The notes under the pieces were generated by a model. It did not search any database. It saw nothing but the letters and a program-made list of their open reading frames with translations, and was not told the DNA's origin. The translations under genes were made by a program, and so were the position numbers. Shown here one piece after another: positions 1-6,679 of a stretch of 40,029 nt of DNA. Each line of letters starts with the position of its first letter. The first letter of the stretch is position 1. Source of the DNA: CAIXLI01 sp964587125 (GTDB lineage Bacteria > Pseudomonadota > Alphaproteobacteria > UBA9219); the NCBI GenBank assembly GCA_964587125.1, contig CAZPKC010000018.1, positions 1 to 40,029 of the forward strand, given 5' to 3'.

Positions 1-987
1 CAAATCGTAGGTCAAAAGCTTTTCGATTGTCTCTCTCGCGTCACCGACAAGGGGGATCTCGTTATCGAAATTTCTGCCTATTTCATCTGAATTGCTATCG
101 ATGCGAATTATCGGCGTGTCTTTTGGAAAAAGCCGATATTCGTCCGTTGTTTTATCTCCGAGCTTACTCCCGATAACGATGGCTAAATCCATAGTCCGGA
201 AAAGAGCATTCGCCGTTGTCGTCCCCTTGTTTCCAACGACACCGATAGCATTATCGTACAATTCATCAATACTGCCCTTGCCGTTTATCGACGTTGCTAC
301 CGGAATTCCAAACGCTTCTGAAAACCGCTTCAGTGCGCCATATGCTTTGGAGAAATGAACTCCACCTCCGGCAAGAATAACGGGGCGTTTAGATTTTCTG
401 ATTGCTCCGATCGCTGTACGGGTCGCTTCGTCTGAGGGACTTTCCCTATAGAGAGGATAGGATATTTTACATGGCGTGCCGGCTAGTTCGATTTCTCTCT
501 GCATAAGATCGGTTGGAATTTCCAGCGTTACAGGCCCAAGTTTCCCGCCCATCGCCGCAGAAAAAAGAACTCGAAAATAATCCGAAAGCCTGTTCGGATT
601 TTCTATCCGCAAGAACTTATTGCTGATTGGACGGAAAAGTTCCTGTTGAGGAGACTCGCTTGTCGTCCATTTTTCGGTTTTCTCCGTGGAAACTCCGCTG
701 AGGATTGCCAGGACAGGGATCGAACTGTTTTTGGCCTCGCAGATTGCAGGAATTAGCCATGGAGCGCCGATACCTCCTGGACTATCGACAATGCTTATGG
801 TGTTAGTCAGGCGCGAGTGCACATCCGCCATGTATCCGGCACACCGTTCGCAACCAGCCGTAATGTGTTCAACATCGGCTTTTTTGTACGCTTCGTATAA
901 AGGAAGCGTCGATTCTCCGGGGAATCCAAAAACCGTTGTAACACCGGCAGCTTTTAAATATTCGACTACAGCTTCAATCGTTTTCAA
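1..987 (-). CDS. Thiamine-diphosphate-dependent enzyme, acetolactate-synthase-like (C-terminus outside window)
   Basis: The first 329 residues are present and the gene runs off the left edge. The reading frame starts at TTG (985-987) with GAGGA eight bases upstream, 11 bases after the stop of the phosphatase gene. The N-terminal pyrimidine-binding domain is recognisable: VFGFPGES at residues 19-26, and the probable activating glutamate E47 in AGCERCAGYMAD. It continues with DSPGGIGAPW and the IPVLAI strand. The central domain follows, with RPVILAGGGVH and IGSKLGDKTTDEYR. The diphosphate/Mg-binding C-terminal domain would lie beyond position 1. The family makes or breaks carbon-carbon bonds next to a carbonyl, usually starting from pyruvate. 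The substrate here is unknown. Position in an operon with a radical SAM enzyme and a sugar/cyclitol-type phosphatase argues for a specialised pathway rather than valine/leucine synthesis, which is inference. Confidence 0.85.
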   Translation of the reverse strand, partial: MKTIEAVVEYLKAAGVTTVFGFPGESTLPLYEAYKKADVEHITAGCERCAGYMADVHSRLTNTISIVDSPGGIGAPWLIPAICEAKNSSIPVLAILSGVSTEKTEKWTTSESPQQELFRPISNKFLRIENPNRLSDYFRVLFSAAMGGKLGPVTLEIPTDLMQREIELAGTPCKISYPLYRESPSDEATRTAIGAIRKSKRPVILAGGGVHFSKAYGALKRFSEAFGIPVATSINGKGSIDELYDNAIGVVGNKGTTTANALFRTMDLAIVIGSKLGDKTTDEYRLFPKDTPIIRIDSNSDEIGRNFDNEIPLVGDARETIEKLLTYDL

Positions 988-998
988 CTTATCAATCC

Positions 999-1799
999 TC
1001 AAATATATTCAATCGATGAACCAACTAATTTTTTGATGTCCTTATGAACTTTTCGATTTGCCGAAGCTAAAAAAGCAACGCTATTTCGTTCGGGAAATTC
1101 TTGCAGTATCTCAACGACGCCGCCCGCCGCCTCTACAATATGAAGGCCAGCCTCTATGTCCCATGGATGAGCGCCTAAAGAAATGTGCGCCGCATGAGTT
1201 CCAGCCGCGACATAGCAAAGGTCTAGTGCCGCGCCACCCGATATCCTGATGGGATAACGAGCGCCAAGAATCACATCCATCAATTCATTCCATCTTTCGA
1301 TGTTTATTGGATTGACAAACCCGCACGTAGATATGGGCCGGGTTTTTGAGCTGAGCGTGCCTTTGAAGGGAACGATTTTCTTTCCGTTTCTGAAACCGCC
1401 ATATCTATCGGCTTCAAAAATATCTTTTGTTCGCACGTTCATCACCATCGAGTAGACGTGCTTACTTTTGTTTTTCAGGGAGATCGACGTTGATACATCT
1501 TTTTCTCCTGAAACCAGGCCTACGGTATTATCAATGGGGTCGATATACCAAACATGCTCGCCGGAACCTCTGGCATATGTCCCTTCTTCTCCGACAACGC
1601 CGTGATCCGGAAAATTCTTATGGACGATGCCAACCAGCAAGGCTTCTATTTCTTTATCGACATTCGTTACTATTTCTTTTTTCGCTTTTTCAGAACAACG
1701 CAACGCAGAAAAATCTGTACGCCTCAAATAAGTGGTCAAGGACTTCTTGATCTCACGAAAACAAGCGTCAATTCTTTCGTAATCGTTACGCGTTTCCAT
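999..1799 (-). CDS. Inositol-monophosphatase-family phosphatase (SuhB/CysQ-like)
   Basis: This 266-residue protein has the metal-binding signatures of the inositol monophosphatase superfamily: VVGEEGTY near residue 70, WYIDPIDNT near 83-91, and AHPWDIEAGLHIVEAAGGVV near 210. Members remove phosphate from inositol phosphates, sugar phosphates, PAP or histidinol phosphate using two or three magnesium ions. The usual DPIDGT motif reads DPIDNT here. The metal-binding aspartates are retained, so it is probably active but of divergent specificity. It starts 12 bases after the radical SAM stop with AAGGAAG upstream, and its stop lies 11 bases before the thiamine-diphosphate gene, so the three are almost certainly one transcript. 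The cluster suggests a phosphorylated intermediate; the identity of the substrate is not visible. Confidence 0.85.
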   Translation of the reverse strand: METRNDYERIDACFREIKKSLTTYLRRTDFSALRCSEKAKKEIVTNVDKEIEALLVGIVHKNFPDHGVVGEEGTYARGSGEHVWYIDPIDNTVGLVSGEKDVSTSISLKNKSKHVYSMVMNVRTKDIFEADRYGGFRNGKKIVPFKGTLSSKTRPISTCGFVNPINIERWNELMDVILGARYPIRISGGAALDLCYVAAGTHAAHISLGAHPWDIEAGLHIVEAAGGVVEILQEFPERNSVAFLASANRKVHKDIKKLVGSSIEYI

Positions 1800-1811
1800 T
1801 TTTTTGCTTCC

Positions 1812-2807
1812 TTAACTCACTACCGGCTTCGCTACCCTCAGTGTAGGTATCTTAGGCAGAGGTCGATAATTATCAATGGCCGGACAATTCGCTATTGCCC
1901 TGTTTTCATTGAACAGCTCACCATATCTGCGCTGTCTTTCCAGTAGGGCTTTTTCTACGCCGTTCTTTTCAAAGTAATTTCCAAGGTAGTTTGTTTTGTC
2001 TTGGATATAATTACACGTGTAGATGTCGCCGTTGACCTCCCAATAGAATTTTTGGTTGTTCGCACAAACTTTTATCGGGAGTCCGAAATTGGCAGCCGGG
2101 GGAAAACAGGAAACTGAGATTTTTGTTTTCTTCTCGTCGTAAATGTTGCCCAGCTTTTCAAAAGCGAGAGATAACTCCTCTGGGGATAGAGAAAGAGAGT
2201 CCTTGTTCTCAAGCGCTCTCCCGGAAGAGATTATGGGTTTTATTTGAACGGTATCGACCCCAATATCCATCGCTTTTCTGTAGATGTCGTTCAACACGCC
2301 AACATTGAGACGGCCTAATGCTACTCTTAAATAGAGGAGCATTCCCGATTGAGCCGCGTATTCAAGATTTTGTTCTATCCGTGCGAAGTCTTTCAATGAG
2401 GCTCCGTTGCGAATGGTTACAAAATCTGCCGCGTTTGTTGTGTCGTACGATACTTTGATTCTCGTCAGATTGATCGCCTTCAGGCGATCCACGTTTTCAG
2501 GCGTCAACAGTATCCCATTGGTCACGACACTCGTAAAAATATCTTTTGGAAGAGCAGAGGCGACTTGTTCGATGATATTCATGCGCAACAAAGGCTCCCC
2601 TCCCGTAAAAAACACACGTTTTAAACTGCCGAGTTCCTTTGGCGCATTTTGAAGTTCATGAAGCGCCTCAATAGCTCTTTCAACAATAATGTCTTGACGT
2701 TTATCGGGGCCGTCATCGTTGACGCAAAAAGAACAACGCAACATGCATTTGTCCGTAATCTTAAAATCGACCCCGTCTATTGGCTGAAACAAAGAACTGG
2801 TGCTCAT
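1812..2807 (-). CDS. Radical SAM protein with SPASM-like cysteine-containing C-terminus
   Basis: The chosen start is ATG at 2805-2807 because AAAAGGAG lies seven bases upstream; a TTG one codon earlier is worse placed. The 331-residue protein has the radical SAM iron-sulfur motif C-x3-C-x2-C at residues 21, 25 and 28 (KCMLRCSFC), then FFTGGEPLLR as the SAM-binding GGE motif, and VVTNGILLT. The C-terminal part contains KVCANN, GDIYTCNY and a late NCPAID, a cysteine pattern that recalls SPASM/twitch domains holding an auxiliary cluster. Such enzymes modify peptides, other enzymes or small molecules by radical chemistry. The 62-base gap to the upstream small gene holds a duplicated 14-15 base sequence. 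It could act on one of the small proteins encoded upstream or on a metabolite; neither is proved. Confidence 0.88.
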   Translation of the reverse strand: MSTSSLFQPIDGVDFKITDKCMLRCSFCVNDDGPDKRQDIIVERAIEALHELQNAPKELGSLKRVFFTGGEPLLRMNIIEQVASALPKDIFTSVVTNGILLTPENVDRLKAINLTRIKVSYDTTNAADFVTIRNGASLKDFARIEQNLEYAAQSGMLLYLRVALGRLNVGVLNDIYRKAMDIGVDTVQIKPIISSGRALENKDSLSLSPEELSLAFEKLGNIYDEKKTKISVSCFPPAANFGLPIKVCANNQKFYWEVNGDIYTCNYIQDKTNYLGNYFEKNGVEKALLERQRRYGELFNENRAIANCPAIDNYRPLPKIPTLRVAKPVVS

Positions 2808-2816
2808 CAATAATCT

Positions 2817-2858
2817 CCTTTTAAAAATCGTTCCCTAAAATTCGCCTTTAAAAATCGT
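2817..2858 (-). repeat. Direct repeat overlapping the ribosome binding site of the radical SAM gene
   Basis: CCTTTAAAAATCGT (2845-2858) and CCTTTTAAAAATCGT (2817-2831) are near-identical copies, 14 and 15 bases long. On the coding (minus) strand each ends in an AAAGG-like element, and the second supplies the AAAAGGAG binding site of the radical SAM gene. It may be a simple local duplication or a control site. Confidence 0.6.
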
Positions 2859-2872
2859 CATAATTGGCGGAA

Positions 2873-3217
2873 CTAGCCGACAACTTTTTTAATGTTCGCA
2901 ATGGTTCTTTCGGCTTCGCATTTTATTTTCGGTTCAACGCCTTCGGAGACGAGCAACGCTTCCAAAAAATTGAGTGCACGCCTTAAAATCTCTTTTGTTG
3001 CTTTGTTCTTTTCGACGCTTCCTACAAAGAAGCTGGCAACATCTTCAGCATCGATAATTCCTGGTACTGAGCTCGTTTCGGCTATCGTCTCCCACGTCTT
3101 TATTTCTTCAAGAAGCGCATCAATTTCGGCTTTGTCGCCAAAATTCGTGCTTGTGAAGGTCGCGGATGAAAGCGGAGATGCTTCTTGTATGGCTTGCTTC
3201 TTAATGGCCTTAGGCAT
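2873..3217 (-). CDS. Hypothetical 114-residue protein
   Basis: The ATG at 3215-3217 (MPKAIKKQ) is preferred because GAGG lies six bases upstream; a GTG four codons earlier (3229) is possible. It overlaps the end of the upstream small gene by eight bases. The N-terminus is Ser/Thr/Lys-rich and probably disordered. From about residue 27 the protein looks helical and acidic (EIDALLEEIKTWETIAE) and ends in a basic helix. No family, signal peptide or catalytic motif is recognised. It is the gene immediately before the radical SAM enzyme, so it is one candidate partner or substrate of that enzyme. This is inference from position only. Confidence 0.6.
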   Translation of the reverse strand: MPKAIKKQAIQEASPLSSATFTSTNFGDKAEIDALLEEIKTWETIAETSSVPGIIDAEDVASFFVGSVEKNKATKEILRRALNFLEALLVSEGVEPKIKCEAERTIANIKKVVG

Positions 3218-3491
3218 AGCGAACCTCACATGTAGGCTTCGATATGGTTTTGTTCGCCATAAGCTTCAGCTCAATCGAAGCCATTGCATCTGCCATATGC
3301 CACCGTTCGGCGATCTCTTTCTCGTCAAAACCAAACGTCCGTAAATCTTGCGGCGAGCAATCGCCGTTCTTGAGTGTCTGACGAATAATGACGTTCGCCA
3401 TGCTTATCTGAGGTGCAAATTTTGTATCGAACCCGATGCCGATAAGATCGATGACCTTAGGGACAAGACTTGCTTGTAATGGCGATCTCAT
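3210..3491 (-). CDS. Hypothetical 93-residue protein
   Basis: The start is ATG at 3489-3491, which overlaps the stop of the upstream gene as ATGA and has AGGGTGG five bases upstream; a GTG at 3500 is also in frame. The protein has a mixed N-terminal half (VPKVIDLIGIGFDTKFAPQ) and a helical region (FDEKEIAERWHMADAMASIELK). I do not recognise the family. Overlaps on both sides (ATGA with the upstream gene, eight bases with the downstream gene) show that it is translated as part of a tight four-gene block. Confidence 0.6.
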   Translation of the reverse strand: MRSPLQASLVPKVIDLIGIGFDTKFAPQISMANVIIRQTLKNGDCSPQDLRTFGFDEKEIAERWHMADAMASIELKLMANKTISKPTCEVRYA

Positions 3492-3919
3492 TGCGGCCAC
3501 CCTGCGTTGGCGTCTTCGATTTCTTCGTCAAGAAGTTTCAGAACCAAATCGGCCAGCTTGGTTTCCTTAGCTTTGGCATAAAGCTCCCATTGCATCCGGC
3601 GTGACTTGCGTTGCTGAAGCCGGTCGTAGAGTTGAATAAGGGTTTCTCTATCTTCGGGTAACTGCGTGACTTCCTTTGTTTTTAATTCCTGTTTGTGCAG
3701 CTCAATGGCAGCGTCAATTTTCGCAGCGCCGCGATCTTCGACAAAATCCATTTCACCTGAAGGAAATGCTTTGGAGAGGTTAAGGCCGCAAAACTCATTA
3801 AGGTGTCTTGCGAGTTCGACGATCTCTTGCGTCGCGGTTTCAGATAGCGTTTTCTTGCCGTGCGTAACCACGGTTTGAAAAGCGATCATAATGGCGATGC
3901 GTTCCTGAAGGTTCTTCAT
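3488..3919 (-). CDS. Hypothetical helical 143-residue protein
   Basis: ATG at 3917-3919 is preceded by AAAGGAGA and overlaps the upstream stop as ATGA. The sequence is rich in charged residues and probably all-helical, with several likely amphipathic helices (TQEIVELARHLNEFCG, RETLIQLYDRLQQRKSRR, ADLVLKLLDEEIEDA). It has a single cysteine near residue 44 and no signal peptide. No family is recognised. The close coupling to its neighbours and the presence of similar-sized uncharacterised proteins either side suggest a small multiprotein function. Confidence 0.65.
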   Translation of the reverse strand: MKNLQERIAIMIAFQTVVTHGKKTLSETATQEIVELARHLNEFCGLNLSKAFPSGEMDFVEDRGAAKIDAAIELHKQELKTKEVTQLPEDRETLIQLYDRLQQRKSRRMQWELYAKAKETKLADLVLKLLDEEIEDANAGWPQ

Positions 3920-4206
3920 TGCCTTTCTCCTTTGCGGAGAAAGCTTTTGAACTCGGACAAGCTGCGAATTGTTCTTGTGAATATGTTTGGGCTGCCAAAC
4001 TCATAAACATCTGGGGATGTGCTTGCGGCTAAAATCCTAAAACCGTAACTTGAGACGGCATGAAGAAACTCTTCACGCGCCTTTTGTGACTCGAACGCTC
4101 CCTGCAAAATAAGACAGCAAGGCTTGCAATCCGATATTCCGCAATGTGCTCTCTCTTTATGTATTGAGAGGGTCGCAATATTGTCCTTCGCCACAATTCG
4201 CCCCAT
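3916..4206 (-). CDS. Hypothetical 96-residue cysteine-containing protein
   Basis: This is the first gene of the four-gene overlapping block 4206-2873. The N-terminal part contains a cysteine group, HCGISDCKPCC (about residues 21-31), which could bind a metal. The rest is a mixed alpha/beta fold with a basic C-terminal helix. The ATG at 4204-4206 has no good ribosome binding site, so the start is less certain than for its neighbours. Upstream lies a 245-base non-coding stretch holding a duplicated 41-42 base element (4270-4361), the likely control region. The function is unknown. Confidence 0.55.
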   Translation of the reverse strand: MGRIVAKDNIATLSIHKERAHCGISDCKPCCLILQGAFESQKAREEFLHAVSSYGFRILAASTSPDVYEFGSPNIFTRTIRSLSEFKSFLRKGERQ

Positions 4207-4451
4207 TGATAATGTTTAAATCAATGAGACAAGTGTCGTTGTTCAGGCTGGCCGATTCCACGGCCTCATTTGCAAATTTTTTGCAAGCTACAGCGGGTTT
4301 TTTTACAAGTACGAGGATAGTTGTAAATTTTTTCCAAGTTATTGGGTTTTTTTTACAAGTAGATTTTGCATCGACAAACAGCCTGGGACAGGCCGCGTTG
4401 GAACATGTAGTGGTGGTGGAAAGCGCATATGGGAATATAAGCGCTTTGAGA
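4207..4451 (-). promoter_or_regulatory. Non-coding region upstream of the small-gene block
   Basis: These 245 bases contain no convincing gene on either strand. They hold two copies of a 41-42 base element (listed separately) and are rich in runs of A and T. They probably carry the promoter for the leftward genes starting at 4206, although I cannot assign a clear -35/-10 pair. Confidence 0.45.
4270..4361. repeat. Two direct copies of a 41-42 base compound element
   Basis: Copy A (4270-4311) and copy B (4321-4361) have the same layout. First comes an inverted repeat around an A/T core: TTGCAAATTTTTTGCAA at 4270-4286 and the degenerate TTGTAAATTTTTTCCAA at 4321-4337. Then comes GGG, a run of seven or eight T, and ACAAGTA (4295-4311 and 4344-4361). 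Inverted repeats in a promoter region next to two XRE regulator genes look like operator sites. That use is an inference. Confidence 0.7.
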
Positions 4452-4700
4452 TTATCTGTTGTTTGCGGGAAGATTAATCAGAAATCGGATAACTGCATCG
4501 TATTGATCGAGAGGCAATTCTTCGATTCTGCTGACCTCGAAGTTATCGAGGAGCATTTTCATAACAAAAATTTCATTCGCATTTCTGTTATGAGCCACAT
4601 AGCCAATTAATGCTCTGACAGAAACCAGCTCCAACTTTGTGAACGCGTCGGGCGATTGGGCGTTAACGTTGGTGTTCGCTATGATACGTGAGGAAGTCAT
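4452..4700 (-). CDS. Hypothetical 82-residue protein
   Basis: This gene follows the XRE regulator by six bases and is probably co-transcribed with it. The protein has an N-terminal polar stretch and a helical remainder (VSVRALIGYVAHNRNANEIFVMKMLLDNF), ending in a segment rich in leucine and acidic residues. No family, signal peptide or transmembrane segment is recognised. It could be a small partner of the regulator. Confidence 0.5.
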   Translation of the reverse strand: MTSSRIIANTNVNAQSPDAFTKLELVSVRALIGYVAHNRNANEIFVMKMLLDNFEVSRIEELPLDQYDAVIRFLINLPANNR

Positions 4701-4706
4701 GTTCTT

Positions 4707-5393
4707 TTACCCTCTCGCCTGCTTGAGCCAGACTCCGCCTGCGCTCATGGCAATTGCGGCGTTCCAACTTGAAGAAATGTCCAACACGGCTTCCATCGCA
4801 AGTTCTTTTCTTTCCGATAAATAATACGAAAACTCGTCCCTGTTGCTTTCCCTATGAAGCTGCGCATGCAAGTCTCCGCATATGGCTCTAAATTCATATC
4901 CGAATAACATTCTTGGAACAGAGCGGAACTGGCACATCGGGAGATCAAGTGACGATTTTTTAAAATCCGTCAGCAGACACTTAACAGTTACAAATCGGCT
5001 CAACGTTTCAATTCGTTCAAGGCCATTTCCATCGATTATGCCAAGCGACTTGGCGAAGGTTTCTGCGGTATCATAAACTGCCCAAAGGTCTCCGCCCCAT
5101 TCCTTAGCTGCCGTCAATATCTCTTGGTAAAAAATATCAGGCCCATCGGAGCCGTCGAAAGCCTTTGATTTGCTTTCAGTGCGAAGAACAACACCGCCTT
5201 CAACAAATTCGATGCGTGCATTTTCGAGAGCCTTACGGATTTTCTGGCGGCTATCGTTCGAGATTTTCTCATTCTGCTCAAATTTGTTGACCGTACCAAT
5301 AGAGGTGCCGGAAGCTTCCGCAAGCCGTTCCTGCTTCCAATTAAGAATGGCGCGCGCGCCGCGAATTTGCTGAGGGGTTACGAACGCGATCAT
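4707..5393 (-). CDS. XRE-type helix-turn-helix regulator with uncharacterised C-terminal domain
   Basis: Residues about 7-60 form a Cro/CI-type helix-turn-helix: QQIRGARAILNWKQERLAEA, then SGTSIGTVNKFEQNEK, with the recognition helix in TSIGTVNKFE. The remaining 160 residues form a separate domain whose start (IFYQEILTAAKEWGGDLWAVYD) matches in layout the same region of the regulator at 6020-6679 (EFYDFMYEHLKRNGGDVCLSIYD). The two are therefore paralogues. The start codon overlaps the stop of the upstream small gene as ATGA. It probably controls its own operon and perhaps the divergent one. The C-terminal domain may sense a ligand or signal, which is inference. Confidence 0.8.
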   Translation of the reverse strand: MIAFVTPQQIRGARAILNWKQERLAEASGTSIGTVNKFEQNEKISNDSRQKIRKALENARIEFVEGGVVLRTESKSKAFDGSDGPDIFYQEILTAAKEWGGDLWAVYDTAETFAKSLGIIDGNGLERIETLSRFVTVKCLLTDFKKSSLDLPMCQFRSVPRMLFGYEFRAICGDLHAQLHRESNRDEFSYYLSERKELAMEAVLDISSSWNAAIAMSAGGVWLKQARG

Positions 5394-5575
5394 CGCTGCG
5401 CTACCTTCGGTTCTTCGCTCAATGCATCTAAGGCGCGTTGAAGCCTGATTTCTTCATTAAGGTAGACGACATTATCCCGAATCTTTGCCGACTGTTCGAC
5501 AGTCAGAAGTAGGCCGTAAGCCATCTTCTGCCCGTACCGTTCGACAAGTTCTCTATATGTGACAACGTCGCCCAT
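5390..5575 (-). CDS. Small protein, paralogue of the gene at 5585-5764
   Basis: This 61-residue protein aligns without gaps to the neighbouring 59-residue protein over about 46 residues. The shared pattern is LV-x-RYG near the start and EIRL-x-RA-x-x-A near the end (here LVERYGQKMAYGLL and EEIRLQRALDAL). It has AAGGA upstream of its ATG and overlaps the XRE gene start as ATGA. The family is not recognised. The tandem duplication and coupling to a regulator suggest a modulator or structural partner, possibly forming a heterodimer with its sister. Confidence 0.65.
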   Translation of the reverse strand: MGDVVTYRELVERYGQKMAYGLLLTVEQSAKIRDNVVYLNEEIRLQRALDALSEEPKVAQR

Positions 5576-5584
5576 AATTTTTCC

Positions 5585-5764
5585 TTATGCGGCAACGAAC
5601 ATGGCGTCTTGCGCTTCTTGGGCGCGGGCGAGACGAATTTCAGGATCATCGATGTGATGTTGGGGACGAAGCGACGCGGCTCTTTCAATTTCGGTCAAGA
5701 ATTGCCACGCCAGAACTTCTCCATAACGATAAACCAATTGGTCAAAATTGAATGTCGGCATCAT
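5585..5764 (-). CDS. Small 59-residue protein, first gene of the leftward operon
   Basis: The gene starts at ATG 5762-5764 (a second ATG follows immediately) and ends with TAA at 5585-5587. It is supported by its gapless similarity to the next gene: FDQLVYRYGEVLAW near the N-terminus and PEIRLARAQEAQ near the C-terminus. Only nine bases separate it from the following gene. The protein is acidic, probably helical and cytoplasmic. It is the promoter-proximal gene of the leftward train, directly facing the divergent regulator gene at 6020. Confidence 0.65.
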   Translation of the reverse strand: MMPTFNFDQLVYRYGEVLAWQFLTEIERAASLRPQHHIDDPEIRLARAQEAQDAMFVAA

Positions 5765-6019
5765 CTAACCCTTTGTTTGTATTATTCTTCTGTAATAATT
5801 TTTACGTTTCCCTGAACGCTATATTGGGATTGTATGTATTATTAGCATGAAAGCAATTGCATAATTGGTGCCCATGTTGTACTTTTTGCAACTACCTAAA
5901 GTAGACTTTTTCATATTTTAAATATGCTTTATACCAAGTTTTGCGAAAAAGCTTATTTTATTTGCCAAATTGCAATTTGCATGTTAGACAGCCTTAGTTG
6001 ACAAATTGAAAGAATTTTT
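5765..6019. promoter_or_regulatory. Divergent AT-rich control region with palindromes
   Basis: These 255 bases separate the leftward operon (5764) from the rightward regulator (6020) and hold no gene. They contain a perfect 14-base palindrome CAAATTGCAATTTG at 5966-5979, 40 bases before the ATG at 6020, and a related 8-base palindrome GCAATTGC at 5853-5860. Both share the CAATT/AATTG core. Such sites are typical of dimeric XRE regulators, so they are candidate operators for one or both neighbouring regulators. I could not assign firm -35/-10 elements. Confidence 0.6.
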
Positions 6020-6679
6020 ATGCCGACAGGAAGACAAATAAGAGCCGCCAGGGGCCTTTTAGGATGGAGCGCTGAGATGCTCGGAGAAAAAGTCGGCCTC
6101 AGCCATACAACTATCAAGAACCTTGAAACGGGCGTCAATAAGCGTCCCATGCTCGAAACAATAGAAAAAATCGTCTCAGTCTTTGGCGACGCTGGAATTG
6201 AGTTTACCGACAATGAAGGCGTCAGGAGACGGCCCGAAGGTGTTGAGATTTTTGAAGGGCGGGATCGGTTCGAAGAGTTTTACGATTTTATGTACGAGCA
6301 TTTGAAGCGAAATGGCGGGGATGTTTGCCTGAGCATTTATGACGAAACTTTTCTTGTGAAAAATCGAAAAGACCCTGAAATACATCGGGATCGCATGAGG
6401 GGGTTGGTCAAGCGGGGAGACGTTACGTTTAGGACGCTTGCTACAAAGAGTGAGTTTGTAACCAACGGTTACATGCAGCTCAAGTGGCTGCCAAATCAGG
6501 ACCCTGTATCTACGGGGTTCTATGCTTTTGGTGAATGCTTGGCTCTTATGTCGTTTGTGAACCCGCTTTCCCCATATGTAATTGTCATTAAGTCGGGGCA
6601 GATGGCAAAGGCCTATCGAGAAGGATTTAACATTGCGTGGGAAAAAGCTGAAAAGCCCCCGGCAGGAGGAAGCGTATGA
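6020..6679 (+). CDS. XRE-type helix-turn-helix regulator, paralogue of 4707-5393
   Basis: This 219-residue protein begins with a helix-turn-helix: GRQIRAARGLLGWSAEMLGE, VGLSHTTIKNLETGVNKRP, then an EKIVSVFGDAGIEF helix typical of this subgroup. The C-terminal 140 residues contain FYDFMYEHLKRNGGDVCLSIYD and a late YVIVIKSGQMAKAYREGF segment, and share their layout with the other regulator. It is transcribed away from that regulator's operon. Its last codons overlap the next gene as ATGA, so the two are translationally coupled. There is only a weak AAAG before the ATG. The likely operators are the palindromes just upstream. Confidence 0.8.
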   Translation: MPTGRQIRAARGLLGWSAEMLGEKVGLSHTTIKNLETGVNKRPMLETIEKIVSVFGDAGIEFTDNEGVRRRPEGVEIFEGRDRFEEFYDFMYEHLKRNGGDVCLSIYDETFLVKNRKDPEIHRDRMRGLVKRGDVTFRTLATKSEFVTNGYMQLKWLPNQDPVSTGFYAFGECLALMSFVNPLSPYVIVIKSGQMAKAYREGFNIAWEKAEKPPAGGSV

